A DNA stretch of 64,000 bases from an uncultured Bacteroidota bacterium (GTDB taxonomy: Bacteria; Bacteroidota; Bacteroidia; Flavobacteriales; Flavobacteriaceae). Shown piece by piece: positions 26,784-35,970 of this stretch. Location: the NCBI GenBank assembly GCA_902626585.1, contig CACOGA010000001.1, positions 62,001 to 126,000 on the forward strand, read 5' to 3'. Within the stretch, counting starts at the first letter, position 1, and each line of letters starts with the position of its first letter. The notes under the pieces are model-generated. The model did no database searches. It saw only the letters and a list, made by a program, of their open reading frames with translations, and had not been told where the DNA came from. The translations under genes and the position numbers were made by a program.

Positions 26784-28280
26784 ATGAATGAAATAGAAAT
26801 TAAATCTGCTCTAATATCTGTTTTTTCAAAGCAAGGGCTAAAACCTATTGTCGAAGAACTTGTAAAAAATAAAGTTAAGCTTTATTCAACAGGTGGCACC
26901 CATAAATATATTTCTGAACTTGGATATGATGTTATTGAAGTCGAAAATATTACGGATTACCCGTCCATTTTTGGTGGGAGGGTAAAAACCTTACACCCCA
27001 AAATATTTGGTGGAATTCTTTACAGAAGAAATAATGAAAATGATATTGAAGAAAAGGAAAAATTTAAAATTCCTTCCATAGATATGGTGATTGTCGACTT
27101 ATATCCGTTTTCAGAAACTGTCAAAAATGGTAGTAATGAAACAGAAATTATCGAAAAAATTGATATAGGTGGTATAGCTCTAATCAGAGCTGCAGCCAAA
27201 AACTTCAGAAATGTTGTTTGTGTATCGACTGTCAAGGATTATGAGCCATTTTTGGAATTATTTCTCAAAAACAATGGTGTTTTTAGTTTAGAGGAAAGAA
27301 AACAATTTGCTAAAAGTGCTTTTGAAACTTCCTCGAGCTATGATACGTCTATATTTAATTATTTTAATAATAATGAAAATTTCAACTTAAGGTATGGTGA
27401 AAATCCTCATCAAGATGGAATTTTTTCGGGAAAAATAAACGAGATTTTTACAAAACTTCACGGCAAAGAACTTAGCTATAATAATTTGTTGGATATTGAC
27501 GCTGCAGTAGATCTAATGTTTGAATTTAAAGAGGATAAACCAACTTTTGCAATTTTGAAACACAATAATGCATGTGGAATTTCAATCAGAAATAATATTA
27601 AGGAAGCTTACGATTGTGCCTTGGCTGCTGACCCAGTTTCAGCATTTGGAGGCATACTAATTTCAAATTCTGTAATAAACAAGGAAGCTGCTGAATCTAT
27701 CAATTCTTTGTTTTGTGAGGTTGTTATATCTCCGAATTTTGATGATGAAGCATTGCAAATACTAAAAGGAAAGAAAAATAGAATTATCCTTAAATTAAAC
27801 ACATATCCACAAAAAGATAGACTAATAAGAACTTGCCTAAATGGTTCCTTGATTCAAACTATTGATAATATCACTGACACCAAAAAAATGTTAAGTTATC
27901 CAACCGATATTAAACCTAATGATAAACAAATTGAGGATTTATTATTTGCTTCTAAAATTTCTAAAAATACCAAGTCCAATACAATCGTGCTAGTTAAAAA
28001 TAAACAACTACTTGCATCTGGCACTGGTCAAACAAGTCGTATTGATGCATTAAATCAAGCTATTGAAAAAGCTGAAAAGTTTGGTTTTGATCTTAATGAT
28101 GCATGCATGGCTAGCGATGCTTTTTTTCCTTTCCCTGATTGTGTAGAAATAGCTCATAAAAAAGGCATAAAATCAATTATTCAGCCAGGTGGATCAATTA
28201 AAGATAATTTAAGTATTGAATATTGCAATAAATACAATTTAGCAATGGTTTTTACAGGCGTTAGACATTTTAAACATTGA
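26784..28280 (+). CDS. purH: Bifunctional AICAR formyltransferase / IMP cyclohydrolase
   Basis: 498 residues. It catalyses the last two steps of IMP synthesis. N-terminal MGS-like cyclohydrolase domain: IKSALISVFSKQGL, YSTGGTHKYI, RVKTLHPKIFGGILYRR. C-terminal formyltransferase domain: NLRYGENPHQDG near residue 202, KHNNACGIS near 260, ADPVSAFGGIL near 276, and near the C-terminus FPFPDCVEIA and IQPGGSIKD. Slightly shorter than usual. It lies upstream of mreB with an 81-base gap, an order shared by Flavobacteriia. Confidence 0.98.
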   Translation: MNEIEIKSALISVFSKQGLKPIVEELVKNKVKLYSTGGTHKYISELGYDVIEVENITDYPSIFGGRVKTLHPKIFGGILYRRNNENDIEEKEKFKIPSIDMVIVDLYPFSETVKNGSNETEIIEKIDIGGIALIRAAAKNFRNVVCVSTVKDYEPFLELFLKNNGVFSLEERKQFAKSAFETSSSYDTSIFNYFNNNENFNLRYGENPHQDGIFSGKINEIFTKLHGKELSYNNLLDIDAAVDLMFEFKEDKPTFAILKHNNACGISIRNNIKEAYDCALAADPVSAFGGILISNSVINKEAAESINSLFCEVVISPNFDDEALQILKGKKNRIILKLNTYPQKDRLIRTCLNGSLIQTIDNITDTKKMLSYPTDIKPNDKQIEDLLFASKISKNTKSNTIVLVKNKQLLASGTGQTSRIDALNQAIEKAEKFGFDLNDACMASDAFFPFPDCVEIAHKKGIKSIIQPGGSIKDNLSIEYCNKYNLAMVFTGVRHFKH

Positions 28281-28282
28281 TA

Positions 28283-28313
28283 TTGATTTATTGTTTTTTT
28301 ATTCATAGATTTA
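28283..28313 (+). promoter_or_regulatory. Candidate promoter of the mre/mrd cluster
   Basis: TTG (28283-28285), 20-base spacer, TAGATTTA (28306-28313), one mismatch to TAnnTTTG. It lies just after the purH stop and 48 bases before the mreB start. Confidence 0.4.
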
Positions 28314-28361
28314 CACAACAGGCCTTAGTAATACTAACTATATTTTTTTTCTTTTAACCCT

Positions 28362-29390
28362 ATGGGATTTTTTGATTTTTTAACAGAAGAAATTGCAATC
28401 GATTTAGGAACTGCTAATACCCTAATAATCCATAATGATAAAGTTGTGGTTGACAGCCCCTCCATTGTTGCAAAGGATAGAATTTCGGGTAAAATTATTG
28501 CAGTTGGTAATGAAGCAAATCTTATGCAAGGTAAAACGCACGAAAACATAAAGACTATTAGGCCTTTAAAAGATGGTGTAATTGCTGATTTTGATGCTTC
28601 TGAGCAAATGATAAATTTGTTTATTAAAAGCATACCTACACTAAAAAATAAAATATTTTCCCCATCACTAATAATGGTTATTTGTATTCCATCAGGAATT
28701 ACCGAAGTTGAAATGAGGGCGGTAAAAGAATCAGCCGAAAGGGTTAATGGTAAAGAGGTTTATTTAATACACGAGCCAATGGCTGCAGCAATTGGAATTG
28801 GTGTGGATATAATGCAACCAAAAGGTAATATGATTATTGATATTGGGGGTGGCACTACTGAAATTGCTGTTATAGCACTTGGTGGTATTGTATGTGATCA
28901 GTCTTTAAAAGTTGCCGGTGATGTATTCACGAATGATATTATTTACTATATGAGAACTCAACATAATCTATATGTTGGTGATAGAACTGCTGAAAAAATA
29001 AAAATTCAAATTGGGGCAGCCACTGAAGATTTAGATGATCCACCAGATGAAATGAGTGTTCAAGGACGTGATTTATTAACTGGAAAACCAAAGCAGATTG
29101 AAATTTCATATAGAGAAATAGTTAAGGCACTTGAAAAATCAATTCTAAGAGTTGAAGACTCTGTGATGGAAACTTTATCCAAAACTCCACCAGAGCTTGC
29201 TGCTGATATTTATAACACAGGTATGTATTTGGCAGGAGGTGGCTCAATGCTTAGAGGGCTAGATAAAAGGCTCTCAAAAAAAACTGATTTACCTGTTTAC
29301 ATCGCTGAAGACCCGCTTAGGGCGGTTGTTAGAGGTACTGGTATTGTGCTCAAAAATATTCCAAAGTATAAGAGTGTGCTTATAAAATAG
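28362..29390 (+). CDS. mreB: Rod-shape-determining protein MreB
   Basis: 342 residues. Bacterial actin that positions the elongasome. Phosphate-1 loop IAIDLGTANTLI near residue 11, phosphate-2 IIDIGGGTTEIAV near 157, and adenosine motif GMYLAGGGSMLRGLDKRL near 287. Length is normal. First gene of mreB-mreC-mreD-mrdA-rodA. Confidence 0.98.
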   Translation: MGFFDFLTEEIAIDLGTANTLIIHNDKVVVDSPSIVAKDRISGKIIAVGNEANLMQGKTHENIKTIRPLKDGVIADFDASEQMINLFIKSIPTLKNKIFSPSLIMVICIPSGITEVEMRAVKESAERVNGKEVYLIHEPMAAAIGIGVDIMQPKGNMIIDIGGGTTEIAVIALGGIVCDQSLKVAGDVFTNDIIYYMRTQHNLYVGDRTAEKIKIQIGAATEDLDDPPDEMSVQGRDLLTGKPKQIEISYREIVKALEKSILRVEDSVMETLSKTPPELAADIYNTGMYLAGGGSMLRGLDKRLSKKTDLPVYIAEDPLRAVVRGTGIVLKNIPKYKSVLIK

Positions 29391-29400
29391 ATAGAACAAT

Positions 29401-30198
29401 ATGCAACGAATTATTTATTTCTTAATCAGAAATAAGGATTTTATTTTATTTCTCTCGTTGCTTTCAATTTGCCTTTCAATTAATATTAGCTACAATGAGT
29501 ATAATAAAAGTAAATTTTTAAACTCTAGCAATTCTTTATTTTCATCTCTATATAACACTAAGTTTACCATTTCAAAGTACTTTAATTTAGAATATCAAAA
29601 TCAATTACTTATGGAGGAAAACAGAAAATTGAGATATTCGGTTTACAACCCTAAAAATATAAATTTGTCGATAAGAAAGGATAAAATTAGTTTCAATGTA
29701 ACCTCAGCCTCAGTAATAAAAAATAGCTATTCATTATCCAATAACTTTGTGACAATTGATGTTGGTATAAATGACAGTATAGAGATTGACAATGGAGTAA
29801 TTTCATCCAAAGGGGTAGTTGGTATTATTGATAAAATCTCGCCAAATTATTCCAGATTTATTTCAATATTAAATACTAAATTTTTATTAAATGCTAAGCT
29901 TAAAAAATCGAATTACTTTGGAGTTTTATCATGGGATGGAATGAACATTAATAGAGTTCAACTAAGCGACGTTCCAAAACAAGCAAATGTTTCGATTGGA
30001 GATACGATAGTAACTGGTGGTAATTCTTTGATTTTTCCAAAAGGTATTTTAATCGGTTACGTTGAGTCATTTAAATTAGATAACTCAGAAAACTATCTTG
30101 AATTACAGATTAGTTTGGCTACAGATATGAGAAATATTGAAAACCTGTATGTCTTAAAAAACAATAACTTAAAAGAAATAAATTCATTGGATGAATAA
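29401..30198 (+). CDS. mreC: Rod-shape-determining protein MreC
   Basis: 265 residues. One N-terminal membrane helix (about 13-30), a coiled-coil stretch around residues 50-80 (LEYQNQLLMEENRKLR), then the periplasmic double beta-barrel (SKGVVGIIDKISPNYSRFISI; GDTIVTGGNSLIFPKGILIGYVE). MreC links MreB to PBP2 and RodA. It overlaps mreD by 8 bases. Confidence 0.95.
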   Translation: MQRIIYFLIRNKDFILFLSLLSICLSINISYNEYNKSKFLNSSNSLFSSLYNTKFTISKYFNLEYQNQLLMEENRKLRYSVYNPKNINLSIRKDKISFNVTSASVIKNSYSLSNNFVTIDVGINDSIEIDNGVISSKGVVGIIDKISPNYSRFISILNTKFLLNAKLKKSNYFGVLSWDGMNINRVQLSDVPKQANVSIGDTIVTGGNSLIFPKGILIGYVESFKLDNSENYLELQISLATDMRNIENLYVLKNNNLKEINSLDE

Positions 30199-30694
30199 TT
30201 TAATTTCTAATATATTTTTAGCACTAATATTAATTTTTGGCCAAGCTTTATTTTTTAATAATATTAATTTTTTGGGCTCAATTAATCCTTTAATATATAT
30301 ATATTTTATTGCCTATTTTCCATTAAAGAATAATAGAACATTATTTATTTTTTGTGCATTTATCTATGGATTTATAATTGATATTTTCTCAGATACTCAT
30401 GCAATTCATGCGGCAGCAACATTGACAATTGCATTTTTCAGAACATACCTCTTAAAGCTATTCTTTGGAATGGCCTACGAACATCAGGTGGTGAAATTTA
30501 AGTCGATTGAATTAAAGCAAAATTTATTTTACTTAATTTCAATCATTTTGATTCATCACTTTATTTTATTCAGTTTGGAAATATTTGATATTTCTAAGAT
30601 ATCATTAATATTTAAAAACACCTTTGAAGTTTTAATATCTACTTTAATTGGAATATATATTCTGTATGAACTTCTAATTCATAGGGCTAAATGA
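30191..30694 (+). CDS. mreD: Rod-shape-determining protein MreD
   Basis: 167 residues, almost entirely hydrophobic with about five membrane helices (for example NIFLALILIFGQALFFNN and ISIILIHHFILFSLEIF). This small, poorly conserved family is recognised by position between mreC and mrdA, overlapping mreC by 8 and mrdA by 4 bases. It helps MreC in the elongasome membrane complex. Confidence 0.92.
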   Translation: MNNLISNIFLALILIFGQALFFNNINFLGSINPLIYIYFIAYFPLKNNRTLFIFCAFIYGFIIDIFSDTHAIHAAATLTIAFFRTYLLKLFFGMAYEHQVVKFKSIELKQNLFYLISIILIHHFILFSLEIFDISKISLIFKNTFEVLISTLIGIYILYELLIHRAK

Positions 30695-32556
30695 GAAAGT
30701 TTCTTTTATTTCTGATTGTAATCTCAACATCGTTGATATTCATATTAAGACTTTTTTATCTACAGGTTTATGCCTCAGAACCCTACTCAATTTATGAAGA
30801 TAATGCTATTAGAAAAGTTTTTACTTACCCAAAAAGAGGTTATATATATGACAGAAATAATAATCTTCTTGTATCCAATCAACCATCGTACGATGTAATG
30901 ATAATTCCTGGTCTTGTAAAAAAAGTCGATACCTTAGAGTTTTGTAAATTACTTAAAATATCAAAAGAATATTTTGATAATAAGATTGAAAAAACAAGTC
31001 GATATTCGAGACGTATTCCATCTGTTTTTTTAGCTCACCTTTCAAAAGAGGACTATGGGTTTCTTGCAGAAAAAATCAGAAAATTTGAAGGGTTTTACAT
31101 ACAAAAAAGAAATTTACGACAATATAATACAAAAATTGGGGCTAATGTTTTGGGTTATGTAGCCGAAGTAAATCGTTCAAATATAGAAAAAGACAACTAC
31201 TACTCACAGGGTGATATAATTGGTAAGCAAGGGGTAGAATTATCGTATGAGAAATATTTAAGAGGAGAAAAAGGAATAAAATTTATTCAAAAAGACAGAT
31301 TTAACAGAGATATAGGAAGTTATAATGATGGAATTAATGATAAAACTTCAATAGCTGGCAATGATTTAACAATTACAATTGATTCTGAGCTACAGGAATA
31401 TGGTGAGCTTTTAATGACAAATAAAAAAGGGGCGATTGTTGCAATAGAACCAAACTCAGGTGAATTATTAACATTGGTTTCAGCCCCATCCTATAATCCC
31501 AATTTACTAGTTGGACGAGATAGATCCAAGAATTATTTTGAGCTTTACAATGACAGCATCTACAGACCACTTATTGACAAAGGTCTACTTTCAACATTTC
31601 CTGCTGGGTCTCCTTTTAAAGTTATTGTTGGGTTGATTGCACTTAAGGAAAATGCAATTAACGAAAAAAGCACCATATTTTGTGGAGGAAAATATATATA
31701 TGGTAGAAATAAGAAATCCATGAAATGTCATTGTGGTGGAGGATATAGAAATATATATAATGCTATTTCTGAATCTTGTAATTCATACTTTGCCGATGCC
31801 TATAGAAAAACAATAACAAAGAATAATAATATTTCTGAAAACTTTGATTTTTGGAGCGAAGACGTAAAAAGTTTTGGCTTAGGAAATTATCTAAATAATG
31901 ATTTACCTATTGGAAAAAAAGGCATGATACCGACATCTGAGTTTTATAATAGGTGGTACCCTGATTTTAGATGGGGTCCAACAACTAATCTTTCAAATTC
32001 TATTGGACAAGGTGAAATTCTTGTAACACCAATCCAACTTGCAAATATGATTGCTGCAGTTGCAAATAAAGGATACTACTATACTCCTCACATAATAAAA
32101 AATATTGAGGGTGACACAATACCTAAAAGGTTTTCGAAGAAAAACATAATTGATATTGAAAAAGAATATTTTGACATTATTGAAGAGGGTCTTTCGGATG
32201 TTTACAAGAGTGGAACCGGAAAATTTTTAAATATTCCTGGAATTGAAATTTGTGGTAAATCTGGAACTGCTGAAAATTTCACAAAAATAAACGGCAATAA
32301 AACCCAACTTACAGATCATTCTATTTTTGTTGCATATGCTCCAAAAAATAAACCACAAATTGCCATTGCTGTTTTAGTTGAAAATGGATACTATGGTTCA
32401 ACATGGGCGGGAAGAATTTCAAGCCTTATGATTGAAAAATATTTAAAAAGAGAGATTACAAATAGCAGGATTGAAAATCTTGTTATTACTAAAAGTTTAG
32501 ATGATGAATATAAAAAACCTTACTCCAATAAACCATTTAAAATTAACAGTTTGTGA
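30691..32556 (+). CDS. mrdA: Penicillin-binding protein 2 (elongation transpeptidase)
   Basis: 621 residues. One N-terminal membrane helix (about 4-24), a pedestal/dimerisation domain about 45-205 (RGYIYDRNNNLLVSNQPSYDV), and the transpeptidase domain about 230-600. Catalytic motifs: SxxK in GSPFK with Ser307, SxN in SESCNSYF near residue 355, and KSGT in GKSGTAEN near residue 528. It cross-links new peptidoglycan during elongation with RodA, encoded next with a 4-base GTGA overlap. Confidence 0.97.
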   Translation: MRKFLLFLIVISTSLIFILRLFYLQVYASEPYSIYEDNAIRKVFTYPKRGYIYDRNNNLLVSNQPSYDVMIIPGLVKKVDTLEFCKLLKISKEYFDNKIEKTSRYSRRIPSVFLAHLSKEDYGFLAEKIRKFEGFYIQKRNLRQYNTKIGANVLGYVAEVNRSNIEKDNYYSQGDIIGKQGVELSYEKYLRGEKGIKFIQKDRFNRDIGSYNDGINDKTSIAGNDLTITIDSELQEYGELLMTNKKGAIVAIEPNSGELLTLVSAPSYNPNLLVGRDRSKNYFELYNDSIYRPLIDKGLLSTFPAGSPFKVIVGLIALKENAINEKSTIFCGGKYIYGRNKKSMKCHCGGGYRNIYNAISESCNSYFADAYRKTITKNNNISENFDFWSEDVKSFGLGNYLNNDLPIGKKGMIPTSEFYNRWYPDFRWGPTTNLSNSIGQGEILVTPIQLANMIAAVANKGYYYTPHIIKNIEGDTIPKRFSKKNIIDIEKEYFDIIEEGLSDVYKSGTGKFLNIPGIEICGKSGTAENFTKINGNKTQLTDHSIFVAYAPKNKPQIAIAVLVENGYYGSTWAGRISSLMIEKYLKREITNSRIENLVITKSLDDEYKKPYSNKPFKINSL

Positions 32557-33833
32557 TTCTTCAAAGGAAAAATATAATTAGACTAGACTGGGTAATAATC
32601 TTGGTGTATTTTTTATTGTTGGGATTTGGAATTGGCAATATTTTATCCTCAAGTATTTCAGGAGAGGAAATAAATATTTTTGATTTTTCAACACTTTATG
32701 GAAAACAGTTTTTTTATGCCTTAATTTCACTTTTTGCCGGGTTTATAGCTATATTAATTGATGTAAAATTTTATGAAAGATTTTCAAGTATTTTTTATAT
32801 TATTTCAATTGTAGTTTTAATTTGTTTATTCTTTTTTGGAAAAAGAGTAAATGGTGCATTGTCATGGTTTTCTTTTGGTGGCTTTAATCTTCAACCGAGT
32901 GAGTTTGTTAAGATAACTGTTGCTTTAGCTGTTTCCAAATATATTTCTGATTTTCAAACTGATTTAAAAAATGCCATTGATCAACTTAAATTATTTCTTA
33001 TTATACTTATTCCGATATTAATTATAATTTTTCAAAATGATACAGGGAGTTCAATTGTTTTTTTCTCGTTATTTTTTGTTTTATACCGTGAGGGAATTTC
33101 ACAAAATTATATTAAATCTATTTTTGCTATAATTTTATTATCATTAGCCTCCTTAAAACTTTCAGTCATTATTACTGCTTTTTCAGCTATTTGTATTGTT
33201 ATTTTTTATTATTCTTTTAAAAAAAGGGTCAGAAATAAAATCATTAAAATAGTTTCAGTTTCTTCTTTATGTTTAATAACATGCTTTGGAACATTATTCA
33301 CTTATGAAAACATTCTAAAAAATCATCAAAGAAATTATATTAAGGTGTGGCTTAATTTGGAGAAAGATCCAAATAAAATTAAGCAGATGGAGAGAACGAT
33401 TTTATATAATTTAAATGAATCAAAAAAAGCCATTAGTTCAGGTGGATTAACAGGAAAAGGATACTTGAAGGGTACCCGAACGATGGGTAATTTTGTTCCA
33501 GCCCAGCATAGTGATTATATTTTTAGTACGGTTGGGGAAGAATGGGGATTTATCGGAAGTGTATTTATAGTTCTACTGTATACAATATTAATTACTCGCA
33601 TAATATATTTGTCTGAAAATCAAAAAAATAAATTTAGTAGAGTTTATGGTTATTGCACTGCCTCAATATTATTTATACATTTTTTTATTAATATTGGAAT
33701 GGTACTTGGATTAACTCCCACGATAGGAATTCCACTGCCTTTTTTAAGCTATGGAGGCTCAAGCTTAATAGCTTTTACAATACTACTGTCAATTTTCCTA
33801 AGACTAGATGGTAATAGAAAAAATGAATGGTAG
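32553..33833 (+). CDS. rodA: Peptidoglycan glycosyltransferase RodA
   Basis: 426 residues, a SEDS-family membrane protein with about ten helices. Conserved marks: NGALSWFSFGGFNLQPSEFVKI near residue 110, GGLTGKGYLKGTRTMGNFVPAQHSDYIFS near 297 (the conserved catalytic-loop Asp), and GIPLPFLSYGGSSL near 398. The start is GTG, overlapping the mrdA TGA. It polymerises glycan strands with PBP2. It converges on gldC with a 2-base gap and no terminator hairpin visible. Confidence 0.97.
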   Translation: MILQRKNIIRLDWVIILVYFLLLGFGIGNILSSSISGEEINIFDFSTLYGKQFFYALISLFAGFIAILIDVKFYERFSSIFYIISIVVLICLFFFGKRVNGALSWFSFGGFNLQPSEFVKITVALAVSKYISDFQTDLKNAIDQLKLFLIILIPILIIIFQNDTGSSIVFFSLFFVLYREGISQNYIKSIFAIILLSLASLKLSVIITAFSAICIVIFYYSFKKRVRNKIIKIVSVSSLCLITCFGTLFTYENILKNHQRNYIKVWLNLEKDPNKIKQMERTILYNLNESKKAISSGGLTGKGYLKGTRTMGNFVPAQHSDYIFSTVGEEWGFIGSVFIVLLYTILITRIIYLSENQKNKFSRVYGYCTASILFIHFFINIGMVLGLTPTIGIPLPFLSYGGSSLIAFTILLSIFLRLDGNRKNEW

Positions 33834-33835
33834 TA

Positions 33836-34168
33836 CTACTTTTTTATCTCTAATTTTTCTGCGAAATAATCACAAAAATCCAGCATCGTTTGTGACATTT
33901 TTTCGTCTTGTGTAGCGCGATTGAAAGTAGTAGCCATACTTGTCAAAATTTGATGAAAAAATATTTTCATTTCATCCAATGGCATATCCTTAGTCCATAA
34001 ATCAATTCTTAAACTTTCTTTTTTGGCTGAATCCCAAACGGAAAGAAATGCAGCTTTGGTTTCACTATTTTCAATTCCAGCATCATTCGCAGACCAAAAA
34101 ATTTTTTCAGGAATTTTATTATCATCTAATTCTACAGAAATTTCAATTTTAGATTTTTTATTTTTCAT
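33836..34168 (-). CDS. gldC: Gliding motility protein GldC
   Basis: 110 residues, no signal peptide or membrane helix, so probably cytoplasmic. It matches GldC of flavobacteria (KIEISVELDDNKIPEKIFWSA; LWTKDMPLDEMKIFFHQIL). GldC was found through gliding mutants; its biochemical role is not established. Its ATG overlaps the gldB stop by 4 bases, and the gldB-gldC-nadE arrangement is the classical flavobacterial one. Confidence 0.95.
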   Translation of the reverse strand: MKNKKSKIEISVELDDNKIPEKIFWSANDAGIENSETKAAFLSVWDSAKKESLRIDLWTKDMPLDEMKIFFHQILTSMATTFNRATQDEKMSQTMLDFCDYFAEKLEIKK

Positions 34169-35127
34169 TTTTTTTGAGGCTTATATTTTGAGTTATAATA
34201 AATATCCATTGGTTTACTAATCAGCATTTTATTTAAAGAAACATCGTTATTTTTCATAAAAGATTTAACTATTTTCCAACCGATATATTTACCAATCATT
34301 TCTGATGATTCATTGTCTATTTCTAAATAAAATTTTGAAAAAGGAGCATCATTAATAAATCGAACATCTAAATTATTATCAGGGTCAAATAGAATGTTGT
34401 TTTCAACAAAATATGTCCAAACAAAATATTCATTTTCATTTGCCCAATTCATTTTCTCAATTGAGTAACCAATTTTATGTCTATCACTTACACTAAGAGA
34501 GTAGTCTTTATAATATAGGATTTTTCCGTGATAAATAATTTTTTCTAAAAATGTATAAAATTCAATTCTTGGAATAATACTAAACGCAAATTCTTCTGCA
34601 ATATCAGAAAATATATTTTGAATTGTAAAATCTTCTTTTACATAGTCTGGAATCCCATCATAAAATCTATGATCAGCACCCAAATAATTATCTAAACCAA
34701 CTAATAATAGTGAGTCAGCTAGTATAACCTTATTCCGATAGTCAACATCTGTATTAACTGTAATAATCTTTGGTGTAATAAATTTGTCATCAAGCACTTT
34801 ATGTTTTTCAAAGAATTTATATAAACCCTCTTCTAAAAAAGTCACTGATTCATATTTCATCATAATTTCATTGAAAATTTCAATTTGAATAGGATCGTTT
34901 AGCCTGTCAAGCCAAACGGAATCTGGATATGAATCGGGAAAAAAGAATGGATACTTACTTTTTATCTGTCCTAAATCATTCGGACTTGAACCATAAAATA
35001 ATTTTTCAAATCTTTCAATTTTTATCTTATTTTGCTTTGAACCAACTTTTTCATCACAGGAAATACCGATAAAAAAAAATATAATCAATGATATTCTTTT
35101 TATGTAATTTGGCAAAGAAATTGACAT
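34165..35127 (-). CDS. gldB: Gliding motility lipoprotein GldB
   Basis: 320 residues. Lipoprotein signal (hydrophobic IIFFFIGISC, Cys about residue 24). The mature domain matches GldB (KYPFFFPDSYPDSVWLDRL; YLGADHRFYDGIPDYV; HKIGYSIEKMNWANENEYFVW), whose overall form resembles zinc-peptidase-like DUF2268 proteins but without an obvious HExxH. GldB is needed for gliding in Flavobacterium johnsoniae; its mechanism is unknown. It is co-transcribed with gldC and divergent from nadE. Confidence 0.93.
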   Translation of the reverse strand: MSISLPNYIKRISLIIFFFIGISCDEKVGSKQNKIKIERFEKLFYGSSPNDLGQIKSKYPFFFPDSYPDSVWLDRLNDPIQIEIFNEIMMKYESVTFLEEGLYKFFEKHKVLDDKFITPKIITVNTDVDYRNKVILADSLLLVGLDNYLGADHRFYDGIPDYVKEDFTIQNIFSDIAEEFAFSIIPRIEFYTFLEKIIYHGKILYYKDYSLSVSDRHKIGYSIEKMNWANENEYFVWTYFVENNILFDPDNNLDVRFINDAPFSKFYLEIDNESSEMIGKYIGWKIVKSFMKNNDVSLNKMLISKPMDIYYNSKYKPQKK

Positions 35128-35150
35128 AAGTTTATTTTATTTTTGTAACA

Positions 35151-35169
35151 CAAATATAACATACTTTTG
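35151..35169. promoter_or_regulatory. Divergent gldB / nadE promoter region
   Basis: Minus-strand TATATTTG (35151-35158) lies 23 bases before gldB; plus-strand TACTTTTG (35162-35169) lies 15 bases before nadE. Both match TAnnTTTG, and another plus-strand box, TATTTTTG, is at 35138-35145. Back-to-back -7 boxes suggest the two genes share a small control region. No well-spaced -33 elements were found. Confidence 0.45.
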
Positions 35170-35184
35170 ATCTAATTTTATCAA

Positions 35185-35970
35185 ATGAAAAAATCAGAAA
35201 TAATCAAGTTCGTTGTCGATTGGATAAAAAACTATAAAGACACTAATAATATAGATGGATTAGTTGTTGGAGTTTCGGGGGGTATTGACTCTGCACTTAC
35301 GTCTACCTTATGTGGATTATCAGGAATCAAAACCTTGTGTCTCAATATGCCAATTAGACAAAAAGAAGATCAATATTTCAGGGCAAAAAGACATATTGAG
35401 TGGTTAATGGAAAAATATGAAAATATACAAACAATCGACATTGACTTGACAAATGTTTTTTATGAATTTAAGTCGACTGTTGAAAAGAATTCATCAGCCA
35501 ACAAATTAGCTTTAGCGAATACGAGGTCGAGAATAAGAATGATGACTTTGTATTATCATGCTACAATTAACAATTCAATTGTTGTGGGAACAGGAAATAA
35601 AGTTGAAGATTTTGGTATTGGATTTTATACCAAGTATGGTGATGGTGGAGTTGACATAAGTCCAATCGCTGATCTTATGAAGAGTGAAATATTTGAAATA
35701 TCTAAAGAATTAAAAATAAATAAAGAAATTTTAGAAGCTAAGCCGACCGATGGATTATGGGATGATGACAGAACTGATGAGGATCAAATTGGTGCCTCTT
35801 ATGACGATTTGGAAAGAGTAATGAATAGCTTAGAGAAAGGTGTAAGTCCTGAAAAATTTGATGATAAAACAAGAGAGGATTTTAATATCTACATAAAGCA
35901 TCATAATGCTAACAAACACAAAATGAAAAGTATTCCTATTTGTAAAATTCCAATAGAACTAAAATCATAA
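35185..35970 (+). CDS. nadE: NAD+ synthetase (ammonia-dependent type)
   Basis: 261 residues, the short form without glutaminase domain. ATP-pyrophosphatase P-loop GVSGGIDSALTSTL near residue 31, TRSRIRMMTLYYHA near 115, GTGNKVEDFGIGFYTKYGDGGVDISPIADLMK near 143 (deamido-NAD binding), and KPTDGLWDDDRTDEDQIG near 191. It amidates deamido-NAD to NAD. Its TAA stop directly abuts the convergent dnaG stop, with no terminator between. Confidence 0.97.
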   Translation: MKKSEIIKFVVDWIKNYKDTNNIDGLVVGVSGGIDSALTSTLCGLSGIKTLCLNMPIRQKEDQYFRAKRHIEWLMEKYENIQTIDIDLTNVFYEFKSTVEKNSSANKLALANTRSRIRMMTLYYHATINNSIVVGTGNKVEDFGIGFYTKYGDGGVDISPIADLMKSEIFEISKELKINKEILEAKPTDGLWDDDRTDEDQIGASYDDLERVMNSLEKGVSPEKFDDKTREDFNIYIKHHNANKHKMKSIPICKIPIELKS

